A stretch of DNA of 30,210 bases from JBGOUP01 sp041477655. Lineage in GTDB: Bacteria; Patescibacteriota; UBA1384; 2-12-FULL-50-11. The translations under genes and the position numbers were made by a program. Every line of letters starts with the position of its first letter. Position 1 is the first letter of the stretch. Location of the stretch: contig JBGOUP010000006.1 in the NCBI GenBank assembly GCA_041477655.1, forward strand, positions 1 through 30,210. The letters run 5' to 3'. Positions 23,180-29,720 of this stretch are shown piece after piece. A model generated the notes under the pieces. It made no database searches. It saw nothing but the letters and a program-made list of their open reading frames with translations, and had not been told where the DNA came from.

Positions 23180-23971
23180 TCATCTGCCAAGCGTCGCCTT
23201 AGCCGCTAGATGACAGATGGACAAGAAATTGCGTGCCTTAACTGACTCGGTACCTATAAGCAAGCCGTCAATGTCCCGAAATGCTAAAAAGCTGCTGGCG
23301 CTGGTGGGACTGACCGAACCGCCGTAGAGCCAGCGAACCCGCTCAACTGCGTTCGGATCGAACTTCTCTAGCAGTTTTTTCTTAAGTCGGCCGATCATAT
23401 CGGCAGAGTATTCGGCCGAGGCGGGATTGTTATTGCCTATCGCCCAGACTGGTTCATAAGCGATCACTACTTTAGCCAGCTGATCGTCATCTAGGCCAAC
23501 TAGCGCCTCGGTTAGTTGAGCGGACAGTTCCTGCCATTGATATTGATCTATTTGGCCGTCGGATTTAATAATTTTTTTCTTCTCGCCAACGCAAATGATT
23601 GGTGTGATTCCCCAACCAAGGGCGCTCTGGACTTTCTCTTGAACCAGATCGTTGTTTTCTTTTTGATAACTTCGTCGTTCCGAGTGGCCAACAATGGCAT
23701 AGTTGACCACGTCTTTGAGCATGTAGCTGGAAATCTCCCCGGTGTAAGCCCCCTGATCTTGTGGCCAGATATTCTGGGCGGCAAATTTTAGGTGACTGGG
23801 TTTATGACGCCACTGCTCAATAATCGGCACTAACCAAGCCACTGGCGGGGCGATTACCACTTCAACGCCTTTGACCTCTTCAATATCGCGTTTAATAACC
23901 GAGGCCAAAACCAGGCTATCTGATAGCGTCGGGTACATTTTCCAATTACCAACAATAAGTTTGGTCGGCAT
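23180..23971 (-). CDS. tpiA: triosephosphate isomerase
   Basis: TIM interconverts dihydroxyacetone phosphate and glyceraldehyde 3-phosphate. All catalytic landmarks are present in the 263-aa protein: GNWKM (Lys, about residue 11), IVGHSERR (His), AYEPVWAIG (Glu) and the phosphate-binding YGGSV and LIGTES loops. The length is normal. The gene follows a bidirectional terminator hairpin and starts a minus-strand glycolytic run (tpiA, pfkB, oxidoreductase, with pgk after). No convincing -35 or SD is seen in the short 29-nt gap before ATG 23971. Confidence 0.96.
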   Translation of the reverse strand: MPTKLIVGNWKMYPTLSDSLVLASVIKRDIEEVKGVEVVIAPPVAWLVPIIEQWRHKPSHLKFAAQNIWPQDQGAYTGEISSYMLKDVVNYAIVGHSERRSYQKENNDLVQEKVQSALGWGITPIICVGEKKKIIKSDGQIDQYQWQELSAQLTEALVGLDDDQLAKVVIAYEPVWAIGNNNPASAEYSADMIGRLKKKLLEKFDPNAVERVRWLYGGSVSPTSASSFLAFRDIDGLLIGTESVKARNFLSICHLAAKATLGR

Positions 23972-24000
23972 ACATCCAGCCTACCTAAAGAGCGCTCATG

Positions 24001-24028
24001 AAAAAAGACCTCAACCGAGGTCTTTTTT
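24001..24028 (-). terminator. intrinsic terminator after the Met/Gly-rich small gene
   Basis: AAAAAAGACCTC and GAGGTCTTTTTT form a perfect 12-bp stem with a 4-nt loop. The A/T ends give a U-tract in either direction, so it can stop transcription from the 24050-24355 gene before tpiA and could act on the other strand too. Confidence 0.9.
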
Positions 24029-24049
24029 CCTAGAATAGAAAATCAGTCT

Positions 24050-24355
24050 TTAGACGTGACCGCCACCCATTGGCGGCATAGCGTTATTGTCTTCAGGCTT
24101 TTTCTCCTCGCCAGCCATTGGCGGCAGAGCGCCGTCCTCGGCCTTTTTCATCGGATCTTCGCCACCCATTGGCACGGCATCGTCATGGTGCTCGCCGCCC
24201 ATGTCACTGGCCGGTGCTTCAGGCGCGGCACCTTCTGCTGGCGCGGATGGAGTTGTGCTATGGCCTTCACCGCCCCACTCGTCTTTCTTGGTACTGTCAT
24301 CTGCTGGCGGTGTAGTGCTAGGCATACCACCACCCATACCCATGTTATCGTCCAT
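24050..24355 (-). CDS. small acidic Met/Gly/His-rich low-complexity protein
   Basis: I do not recognise this 101-aa protein. It is disordered-looking and repetitive, with MGMGGGMPSTTPP, DMGGEHHDD, VPMGGEDPMKK and LPPMAGEEKKPED...MPPMGGGHV: repeated P-M-(A/G)-G-(E/G) boxes, many Asp/Glu, several His, no Cys and no hydrophobic segment. The start ATG 24355 is chosen because AAGGAG lies 7 nt before it; an adjacent in-frame TTG at 24358 is less likely. It has its own terminator (24001-24028) and a hairpin-rich leader. The spaced Met/His/acidic residues could bind metal ions, or the protein may be an unstructured linker or condensate-type protein; nothing in the sequence decides this. Confidence 0.7.
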   Translation of the reverse strand: MDDNMGMGGGMPSTTPPADDSTKKDEWGGEGHSTTPSAPAEGAAPEAPASDMGGEHHDDAVPMGGEDPMKKAEDGALPPMAGEEKKPEDNNAMPPMGGGHV

Positions 24356-24374
24356 CAATTCTCCTTCTTTTTAA

Positions 24375-24467
24375 GCAGTTTCACTGCCCGTCTGACCCTA
24401 GTTCAAGACCAGACGCCTAATACCCTCCAACCGTATCAGGTTAAATTATGCTTCGTCAAGGCGTGTT
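24375..24467 (-). promoter_or_regulatory. structured leader and possible promoter of the Met/Gly-rich gene
   Basis: Reading the minus strand after the proS stop, TTGACG and TACGGT (18-bp spacer) give a possible promoter. Two hairpins follow: CGTCTG...CAGACG (24415-24389) and GCAGT-GAA-ACTGC (24387-24375), then AAGGAG and the ATG. The hairpins could be a weak proS terminator or a regulatory leader. Confidence 0.4.
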
Positions 24468-25673
24468 TTAACCAAGAGATTCAATGACTCTGTCTCGATC
24501 AACCAATTTAATTTCGCCAATTGCTCTATATTTGACTTCGACCTTGCCCTCTTGGGCGGTTTTATGGCTAATAACTAAACGAATTGGTAGACCAATCAGA
24601 TCGGCTTCAACCATTTTCACCCCGGCCATTTCGTCCCGATCATCAGAGAGAACCTCAAGCCCGGCTTCCTCTAATTCTTTTTCTAGTTTCTGACCAAGAT
24701 TTTCACTAGTTAAATCTATGAGGTAGACATCAAACGGAGCAACTTGCTTCGGTAGTTTCAGACCGTGCTCATCGTTATAGACTTCGGCAAGCGTCCCAAG
24801 TAACCGAGTAATACCAATGCCGTAACTACCCATAACTACTGGCTTAACTTTGCCATCGGCCGTTTGGTAATTCAGTTTAAGGGCCGAGGAAAAGGTCGTG
24901 CCTAACCTAAAGATATTACCCACTTCAATGGCTTTGGCCGATTTAAGATTGTTCTTCTGATTATCGGGAATCTTATCAATTACTTCCTGATTAAAGCCAG
25001 TTCTAGTTTTAGCATTATAGTGAATTTCGTCTTCTCCGGTCTGGCAGAGCACCTGAAACTCATCGGAGAACTCGTCGCTAAAAACACCGCCGCTGGCCTT
25101 GATTCGATAAGACTCCAGGCCCAAGCGCTCAAAAATTTTGGTATAAGCGTCAGCCACTTGTTGGTAAAAAGCGTCGTGGTCCTTTTGATCGGTATGGAAG
25201 CTATAAAGATCTTTCATTAAAAACTCCCGACCGCGTAGCAAGCCCGATTTAGCCCTAGGTTCTTTACGAAACTTGGTCTGAATTTGGAAGAGTTTGATCG
25301 GCAAGTCTTTGTATGAGGAAATGGTTTGGGTCAGCAATGATGTTAGCGTCTCCTCGTGAGTCGGCGCCAGCACCATCTGGCCATCAACGTCTTTGTATAA
25401 AATTGGGTCAAGCGATTTATCTCGCTTGGTTGCCTCAAGCAATGTTTTAGGCAACAAGCTTGGCATTAATAGTTCACTAGCACCAATGGCCGCCATTTCT
25501 TCTCGAATAACCGCTTCAATTTTTTCAATAACCCGTAAGCCCAGCGGTAAAAGTGTGTAAACACCAGCGGCTAGCTGATTAACATAGCCAGCTTTGGTCA
25601 ATAAATAGGCATTAGCGCTATCTTGCTTGGCCACATTACGGATTGTCCGGATGTAAAACTGGCTGTAGCGCAT
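24468..25673 (-). CDS. proS: prolyl-tRNA synthetase without the editing insertion
   Basis: The enzyme charges tRNA-Pro. The 401-aa protein has class II motif 1 (LLPLGLRVIEKIEAVIREEM), motif 2 (TKFRKEPRAKSGLLRGREFLMKDLYSFH), the IEVGNIFRLGTTFSSALK block, motif 3 (VMGSYGIGITRLLGTLAEV) and a C-terminal anticodon-binding domain (FDVYLIDLTSENLGQKLEKELEEAGLEVLSDDR). Standard bacterial ProRS is about 570 aa because a ~180-residue INS editing domain lies between motifs 2 and 3. Here only about 50 residues (FQVLCQTGEDEIHYNAK...) fill that gap, so cis-editing of Ala-tRNA-Pro is absent. Its ATG overlaps the rseP stop (TAATG). Confidence 0.95.
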   Translation of the reverse strand: MRYSQFYIRTIRNVAKQDSANAYLLTKAGYVNQLAAGVYTLLPLGLRVIEKIEAVIREEMAAIGASELLMPSLLPKTLLEATKRDKSLDPILYKDVDGQMVLAPTHEETLTSLLTQTISSYKDLPIKLFQIQTKFRKEPRAKSGLLRGREFLMKDLYSFHTDQKDHDAFYQQVADAYTKIFERLGLESYRIKASGGVFSDEFSDEFQVLCQTGEDEIHYNAKTRTGFNQEVIDKIPDNQKNNLKSAKAIEVGNIFRLGTTFSSALKLNYQTADGKVKPVVMGSYGIGITRLLGTLAEVYNDEHGLKLPKQVAPFDVYLIDLTSENLGQKLEKELEEAGLEVLSDDRDEMAGVKMVEADLIGLPIRLVISHKTAQEGKVEVKYRAIGEIKLVDRDRVIESLG

Positions 25674-26752
25674 TAGTAAAAATGGTAACGGATAATATCT
25701 TTGTAGGTAACAATGACAAAGAGCAAGCCCACTAGGGCAATGCCAATGGTGGCAAGACTATTGAGCTGTTTTTCGGTTAAAGTTCGCCGGCTGATTTTTT
25801 CGTAGATTAAAATGAGAGCGTGTCCGCCATCCAGCGGCAGAATTGGTACTAGATTAATCACACCCAGGCCAATGGAGATTAGAGCCACAAACTGGGCTAG
25901 ATACTGGAAACCAAGTTGCCGGACCACGCCGGTCAGCACGCCTACTCCAACTATACCGGTTACTTCGTCGGATACCTGGCGATGAATGACTAATTGCTTA
26001 ATAAAATTGCCAAACCCAGCTAATGACAGCCAAATGGCTCGGCCGGTTTCATAGATGCCGGCCAACGGCGCCTTGGCTACACTGGCTTTGACTTGGCCAA
26101 CCGAACGAATACCAACGCCGATTGGGCCCTGGCCAGCCGGCGGGCTGACACGTGGGACTAAGTTAACGGTCTGATTCTGACCGGAATGAATAAACTCCAG
26201 CCGAACACTCTGACCTTTGAGTTTAGCGATTACGTCAACAAAATTAGCGTCGCTGGTCACTTCTTGGCCGTTGATAGTTAAAATTTGATCACCAATGGCT
26301 AAGCCAGCCACCTGGCCTGGAGAATTTGCCCCCACCGCCGTTACTTCCACTGATTGATGTTGATTAATGTAGGGGTTGCTACCAACTCCTGGCACAATCG
26401 GATCAAAGCCGTGAATAAACAGGGCGGTCAGAATGACCCAGGCCAAAACCAAGTTCATGGTTGAGCCAGCTATCAACACTAATAACCTTCGCCAAAAACC
26501 GGCCGCCCGAAATGAGCCTTGGCCCTTCTGCGTCCCATCTTCGCCGTAAAGCCGGACATAGCCGCCTAAAGGAATAGCGTTAATAGCATAAACTGTCTGA
26601 CCAATCTTTTTAGCTAACAGTCGTGGTCGAAAACCAAAAGCGAACTCTTCAACTCGAATTTTGGATAATTTAGCCGTGAAAAAGTGACCAAACTCATGAA
26701 CGTAAACCAAAATGCTCAAAATGAGCAGAAAAACTAAGATAGTTATTAACAT
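25673..26752 (-). CDS. rseP: site-2-type intramembrane metalloprotease (RseP/M50)
   Basis: Members of this family cut transmembrane anti-sigma factors or remnant signal peptides within the membrane. The 359-aa protein has the zinc motif HEFGH at residues 19-23 in the first helix, the FGFRPRL segment after it, one PDZ domain (about 130-215, VTAVGANSPGQVAGLAIGDQILTING) and the second active-site motif NLVPILPLDGGH near residue 305. Four membrane segments are visible. It sits between frr and proS, as in many bacteria (frr-uppS-cdsA-dxr-rseP-proS), but uppS, cdsA and dxr are missing. Translation is coupled to proS by TAATG. No sigma/anti-sigma pair is in this window. Confidence 0.93.
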   Translation of the reverse strand: MLITILVFLLILSILVYVHEFGHFFTAKLSKIRVEEFAFGFRPRLLAKKIGQTVYAINAIPLGGYVRLYGEDGTQKGQGSFRAAGFWRRLLVLIAGSTMNLVLAWVILTALFIHGFDPIVPGVGSNPYINQHQSVEVTAVGANSPGQVAGLAIGDQILTINGQEVTSDANFVDVIAKLKGQSVRLEFIHSGQNQTVNLVPRVSPPAGQGPIGVGIRSVGQVKASVAKAPLAGIYETGRAIWLSLAGFGNFIKQLVIHRQVSDEVTGIVGVGVLTGVVRQLGFQYLAQFVALISIGLGVINLVPILPLDGGHALILIYEKISRRTLTEKQLNSLATIGIALVGLLFVIVTYKDIIRYHFY

Positions 26753-26870
26753 CGCTTATCCAATAAATATTTATTCCGGATAGATGGATTAGATACAACG
26801 GTTTTGGGAATTTTCAACTGCAAACCGCCAGCTGGCAGTGAGAAGCGAACGCAGTGACATTTACAAGTAA

Positions 26871-26937
26871 CAATTTTCATTTAATTTCCAATGAGATAAT
26901 GGTTGAACATTGAGAATTGAGATTTATTTGAAAATTG
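26871..26937. repeat. AT-rich imperfect palindrome in the frr-rseP gap
   Basis: CAATTTTCATTTAATTTCC.. (26871-26893) and its imperfect reverse complement (26908-26937, ending ATTTGAAAATTG) enclose a short loop. The same 210-bp gap also holds GCCAGCTGGC (26827-26836) and AATAAATATTTATT (26762-26775). No gene is visible in 26753-26962. The segment looks like a small AT-rich palindromic insertion. Confidence 0.6.
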
Positions 26938-26962
26938 TAAATTAATACCTGAAAATTATTTT

Positions 26963-27514
26963 TCATATCGTCATCAGCTCCTTTTCTTTGTGCTCAACAA
27001 TCACTTTGACCCGTTGATTATACTGATCAATCATCTCGTTGAGTTCTTTAATTAAACGATTGAGCTCGTCCTCCCGAACCGCACCGGCTTGCTTCTCTTT
27101 GCTGGCTTGCTGATGAGCATCCGAACGGATCTGGCGCAATTGAATACGGGCCGCCTCGCCTTTTTGATTGACGACTTTAACTAATTCCAATCGTCGTTCC
27201 TGACTTAACGGCGGCATACTCAAACGTAAATTTGTACCATCGTTGACTACCGAAAACCCCAGCTGACTATCACGGATGGCTTTTTCAACTGCTCCGGCTA
27301 GCGTGGCATCCCACACTTGAACAACCAACCCACCGTTGTCGCTATTAGCCACCGATGCTACTTGTTGTATTAGCATACTACCGCCATAAGCCTCAACTGG
27401 CAGAGAGTTCAAAAGCTCGGCAGAGGCTCGGCCCGCCCGAAGCGTTCGCAAATCATCTTCCAAGACCGTGACAGTCTTTTCCATCTGTTGTTTGATTGCC
27501 GAAGTTGATTGCAT
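26963..27514 (-). CDS. frr: ribosome recycling factor
   Basis: RRF splits post-termination ribosomes together with EF-G. The 183-aa protein has the normal length and two-domain layout: helix 1 with LEDDLRTLRAGRASAELLNSLPVEAYGG (about 18-45), the small beta domain (VVQVWDATLAGAVEKAIRDSQLGFSVVNDGTNLRLSMPPLSQERR) and the long C-terminal helices rich in Lys/Glu. An AT-rich TAAATTATAT stretch lies only 5-15 nt before ATG 27514 with no SD, again suggesting a leaderless or very short leader. It is followed on the same strand by rseP and proS after a 210-bp repeat-containing gap. Confidence 0.96.
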   Translation of the reverse strand: MQSTSAIKQQMEKTVTVLEDDLRTLRAGRASAELLNSLPVEAYGGSMLIQQVASVANSDNGGLVVQVWDATLAGAVEKAIRDSQLGFSVVNDGTNLRLSMPPLSQERRLELVKVVNQKGEAARIQLRQIRSDAHQQASKEKQAGAVREDELNRLIKELNEMIDQYNQRVKVIVEHKEKELMTI

Positions 27515-27560
27515 AACAGATATAATTTAGCAGGAAATTACCCTGACTGGTAGAGCGTAT

Positions 27561-27596
27561 AAAAAAATTAGGGATCCACGGATAACGGATCCCTAA
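27561..27596 (-). terminator. intrinsic terminator of the 27623 gene
   Basis: A perfect 10-bp stem (TTAGGGATCC and GGATCCCTAA, 27568-27577 and 27587-27596) with a 9-nt loop is followed on the minus strand by seven T. It separates the secreted-protein gene from frr. Confidence 0.92.
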
Positions 27597-27622
27597 TACA
27601 CTATCTGTAGAGCTCATTGCTC

Positions 27623-28288
27623 TTACTTACCTGACTTGTCGACGCCGATTTTTCGGCCGGGCTTCTGGCCTTCTGCCGCTGGCGTATGGGCTTTGTAGAA
27701 GTCGTCGAGTGCCCGGGCAACTGCAACCGAGCCCGCTTTCTGCATGGGCGGTGTTTTCGGCCCTCCACTGACGTATGCCGAAGGAAGAAATACCACTAAG
27801 CTTGCCGCCAACGCTAGGTCGTTAGTCTTTGCCTGACTGTCAGCTTTGACCTGCTTCTTCTCGTACTCGACCAACGCTTTCTTAACATTGACAATCTTTA
27901 GGCTGATAACAGCATCGGCTTTGGTCTTTAGGCCGGATAACTGAACGATCGACTTGACCTTCCAGTCACACTTACCGGCGCTGACGTAGTCGACTCCCAA
28001 CTTCTTGCCAAGAGACAACATCTCCTCGTCTGTTGGCAGGCCGTTGGCGTCGGTCTTTTTGGAGATCTGGCTCCAGACCGCAATCACTTTACCTTCGTCG
28101 ATCCACTCAAGCCCACAGCCGTTGTAGATGTTCTTGAGAGTCGTATTGACTGTTCCAACGGCGGTCTCGTTGTTCTCCGAGAAAGCCCAGGGAATATTGG
28201 CAATCTTCGGCACCGCAACCGTCTGGGCCGTAGCCCCGATGGTTATGACGATTTCCGCCACAAATAACAGTATCCTTTTCACTTGCAA
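27623..28288 (-). CDS. secreted protein, weakly CsgG/TolB-like
   Basis: The 221-aa protein has a signal peptide (VKRILLFVAEIVITIGATAQ, cleavage after TAQ) and a globular domain of alternating strands and helices. The LPTDEEMLSLGKKLGVDYVSAGKCDWKVKSIVQLS region (about 83-118), followed by ISLKIVNVKKALVEYEKKQ, is reminiscent of CsgG/TolB-N-type periplasmic domains, where a 'GK.LGVDYV..G' turn is common. A Ser/Pro-rich C-terminal third follows. The family is not certain. Starts TTG 28288 (SD AAAGG about 5 nt away) and GTG 28282 are both possible. It has its own promoter (28341-28369), a leader hairpin (28301-28319) and a terminator, so it is an independent unit. Its periplasm-oriented type is unusual for a CPR genome and suggests transfer. 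Confidence 0.6.
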   Translation of the reverse strand: MQVKRILLFVAEIVITIGATAQTVAVPKIANIPWAFSENNETAVGTVNTTLKNIYNGCGLEWIDEGKVIAVWSQISKKTDANGLPTDEEMLSLGKKLGVDYVSAGKCDWKVKSIVQLSGLKTKADAVISLKIVNVKKALVEYEKKQVKADSQAKTNDLALAASLVVFLPSAYVSGGPKTPPMQKAGSVAVARALDDFYKAHTPAAEGQKPGRKIGVDKSGK

Positions 28289-28300
28289 CTTCGCCTTTCC

Positions 28301-28319
28301 GCCTAACGCTAGGTTAGGC
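28301..28319 (-). promoter_or_regulatory. leader hairpin immediately upstream of the SD of the 27623 gene
   Basis: GCCTAAC and GTTAGGC form a perfect 7-bp stem with a 5-nt loop, ending a few bases before the GGAAAGG ribosome-binding site. It could modulate translation initiation or protect the 5' end. Confidence 0.4.
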
Positions 28320-28340
28320 TAATGTTTATGTGCTGACTGT

Positions 28341-28369
28341 AGTTTATCTTTTATTAGGTCGACTTTCAA
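28341..28369 (-). promoter_or_regulatory. sigma70-type promoter of the 27623 gene
   Basis: TTGAAA (28369-28364), an exact 17-bp spacer and TAAACT (28346-28341) lie about 50 nt upstream of the start, giving a normal leader. This differs from the leaderless starts of the core genes. Confidence 0.65.
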
Positions 28370-28421
28370 TAATTAACCAACATTTTGAGTACTGTTCTTA
28401 TGATTCAAAACTCACTTTTTA

Positions 28422-28451
28422 CAAAGAGAAACCCCCGTGCGAACACGGGGG
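28422..28451 (-). terminator. UUCG-tetraloop terminator of the lectin gene
   Basis: On the minus strand CCCCCGTG-TTCG-CACGGGGG (28451-28432) is followed by TTTCTCTTT. The 8-bp GC stem with a UUCG-type loop and T-rich tail is a clear intrinsic terminator. Confidence 0.9.
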
Positions 28452-28463
28452 CAAGAAGCGAAA

Positions 28464-29033
28464 TCACTTTATACCATATAAAGTATAAAGTGACCGTGAA
28501 ATGGAGGCTTTCTGCCGCCGAAGCGCGAACAGAAATGCACCGCCGAGAACTACTAAAAGGATCAACGGTTCGGGAACGACTTCAACGACACCGATGTGGA
28601 CAATTGGCTGACCCCAGCCGGCGGCTAAGTCAGCCCACTTTCCGTAGTAAAGTTCGAGTCCCTCCATGGCGACGTAGTGTTCGGCGGATGAGCTTGGCTC
28701 GCCGTCGCCCCAGTTGAGGTAGCTAGGTGTTTCACCAGAAGACCAGACCCAGGTTCTTTCGCCTTGTCCCCACGGTTGCTGCTCGTGAAGGCCGATCCAC
28801 ATCCAGTTGAAGTTATAGACCCAGAACGTTGTACGAACCCATTCATTCTCTGCCACGTCGTTTATGGTCACTAGGTGACCGCCGGATGACACTGCCTGTT
28901 CCTCAGCGATTGCCCAGTCGAGGTTGTCGCTGATTTTTGCGTATTTGTGGCCGTTGGCTGGGTTAGTTATCCAGTCATAAGCAAAACTCGGAAGCGAATA
29001 AAGTACCGCCAAAACGACAAAAACGTATTTCAC
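28464..29033 (-). CDS. secreted C-type-lectin-fold protein with PEP-CTERM-like C-terminus
   Basis: GTG 29033 is chosen because AGGAGG lies 7 nt before it and a signal peptide follows at once (KYVFVVLAVLYSLPSFA). The 189-aa protein has a C-type lectin-like domain (about 20-145: GHKYAKISDNLDWAIAEEQAVSSGGHLVTI, MWIGLHEQ, then YLNWGDGEPSSSAEHYVAM and KWADL). It ends in VPEPLILLVVLGGAFLFALRRQK, the VPEP plus hydrophobic plus RR pattern of PEP-CTERM sorting signals cut by exosortase. PEP-CTERM/exosortase is known mainly from Proteobacteria, Verrucomicrobia, Planctomycetes and relatives, not CPR, so the gene is probably foreign. About 15 residues follow the RR, longer than usual, and a 10-bp palindrome (28465-28492) covers those last codons. 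Confidence 0.8.
   Translation of the reverse strand: MKYVFVVLAVLYSLPSFAYDWITNPANGHKYAKISDNLDWAIAEEQAVSSGGHLVTINDVAENEWVRTTFWVYNFNWMWIGLHEQQPWGQGERTWVWSSGETPSYLNWGDGEPSSSAEHYVAMEGLELYYGKWADLAAGWGQPIVHIGVVEVVPEPLILLVVLGGAFLFALRRQKASISRSLYTLYGIK
28465..28492. repeat. 10-bp palindrome at the 3' end of the lectin gene
   Basis: CACTTTATAC and GTATAAAGTG enclose an 8-nt loop, inside the last codons of the lectin gene and 13 bp before its terminator stem. Confidence 0.65.
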
Positions 29034-29097
29034 GCCAATCCTCCTAAATTCGTCCAGGTAAAAGAGCAATTTCAGCTCAAAGTATAACTGATTTCCC

Positions 29098-29169
29098 GCC
29101 GAAAATCAAGCGGCGAAACCGCGACATTTCTGGTTCGCCGTGAAGATTTTCACCACATCTCGTTAGAGA
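29098..29169. repeat. left copy of the imperfect direct repeat flanking the toxin/HicB cassette
   Basis: Two conserved blocks are present: GCCGAAAATCAAGCGGCGAA-type sequence continuing to CCGCGACATTTC (29098-29130), and TTTTCACCACATCTCGTTAG continuing AGA (29147-29169). Both recur in the same order and orientation at 29911-30027. The copy ends about 15 bp before the -10 box of the toxin-like gene. Confidence 0.7.
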
Positions 29170-29180
29170 ATCCGGTTAAC

Positions 29181-29189
29181 TGGTAAAAT
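29181..29189 (+). promoter_or_regulatory. extended -10 promoter, leaderless start of the 29196 gene
   Basis: TGG-TAAAAT (TGn extension) ends 6 nt before ATG 29196; there is no SD. The transcript would begin on the start codon. Confidence 0.5.
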
Positions 29190-29195
29190 TACCAA

Positions 29196-29606
29196 ATGGG
29201 CGCGTTTAATTGCCAATCTAAAAGCTTACCCGGCTCTCAATACGCCGAGTTAGCCAAACAGGCCAGAAAATTATTTCACGAGATTGAGAAAATGACCAAA
29301 CGGCAACCTTATATTCGATCACCGTATTTCGATAAGGAAAAAATATTCCTTAATTCCTTCTGGCAACATCTAGAAAAGAAAGGTCTTCGAGATAAGGCCA
29401 GAAGATTAAAACTTTACAATTGTGCTATTGAGCTTATTGGGAATAGCAGACTGGGTCCATCCAATGAGCCATATAAATCCGATACTGAAATTCTGTATCG
29501 CTTTCTTGGCCTTTCGGCTGACAACAGAAAATTCGTTGTTCAGATTCGAGAAGACCGCAAATCTGGCCAAAAATATTTTAGTTCTGTATTTCCCTACGAG
29601 GAGTAA
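29196..29606 (+). CDS. toxin-like protein, possible barnase/RelE-type RNase (PBECR-like)
   Basis: The 136-aa protein has a helical N-terminus (SQYAELAKQARKLFHEIEK) and then the conserved-looking block QPYIRSPYFDKEKIFLNSFWQHL...RRLKLYNCAIELI, ending in a compact beta part, EILYRFLGLSADNRKFVVQIREDRKSGQKYFSSVFP. The last part fits the strand-rich core of phage-type Barnase-EndoU-ColicinE5/D-RelE-like nucleases (PBECR group), with candidate catalytic Arg/Lys/Ser residues. This fold call is from memory of pattern and is tentative. It precedes a HicB-like gene, and the pair lies between direct repeats, as expected for a mobile toxin-antitoxin-like cassette. However, a hairpin and a separate promoter stand between the two genes. 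Confidence 0.6.
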   Translation: MGAFNCQSKSLPGSQYAELAKQARKLFHEIEKMTKRQPYIRSPYFDKEKIFLNSFWQHLEKKGLRDKARRLKLYNCAIELIGNSRLGPSNEPYKSDTEILYRFLGLSADNRKFVVQIREDRKSGQKYFSSVFPYEE

Positions 29607-29610
29607 CAAA

Positions 29611-29654
29611 AAATCCCCCGCCAATTTGGTGCAGTAAACACCGGCCGAGGATTT
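29611..29654 (+). terminator. branched hairpin after the toxin-like gene
   Basis: AAATCC...GGATTT closes a structure with an inner GCC/GGC and a GGTG/CACC stem, 4 nt after the TAA stop, followed by TTTCTT. It is a probable, imperfect intrinsic terminator. Confidence 0.55.
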
Positions 29655-29681
29655 CTTGAGTAAAATGTAACATCTAAGCAC

Positions 29682-29711
29682 TTGTTTGTCAATAGCCCCG
29701 TCATCCATAAT
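29682..29711 (+). promoter_or_regulatory. promoter of the HicB-like gene
   Basis: TTGTTT (29682-29687), an 18-bp spacer and CATAAT (29706-29711) end 9 nt before ATG 29721. The GAGG SD at 29713-29716 may lie partly upstream of the transcription start, so the mRNA would be nearly leaderless. Confidence 0.45.
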
Positions 29712-29720
29712 GAGGTTCTA

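Noticed and set aside
24389..24415. tRNA-like GTTCAAGAC stretch beside a hairpin downstream of proS
   Set aside because: There is no acceptor or anticodon arm and no CCA-compatible pairing; it is only a single stem-loop.
24056..24487. Plus-strand ORFs opposite the Met/Gly-rich small gene
   Set aside because: The minus-strand frame has an SD, a terminator and a structured leader; the plus-strand ORFs are its low-complexity reverse complement.
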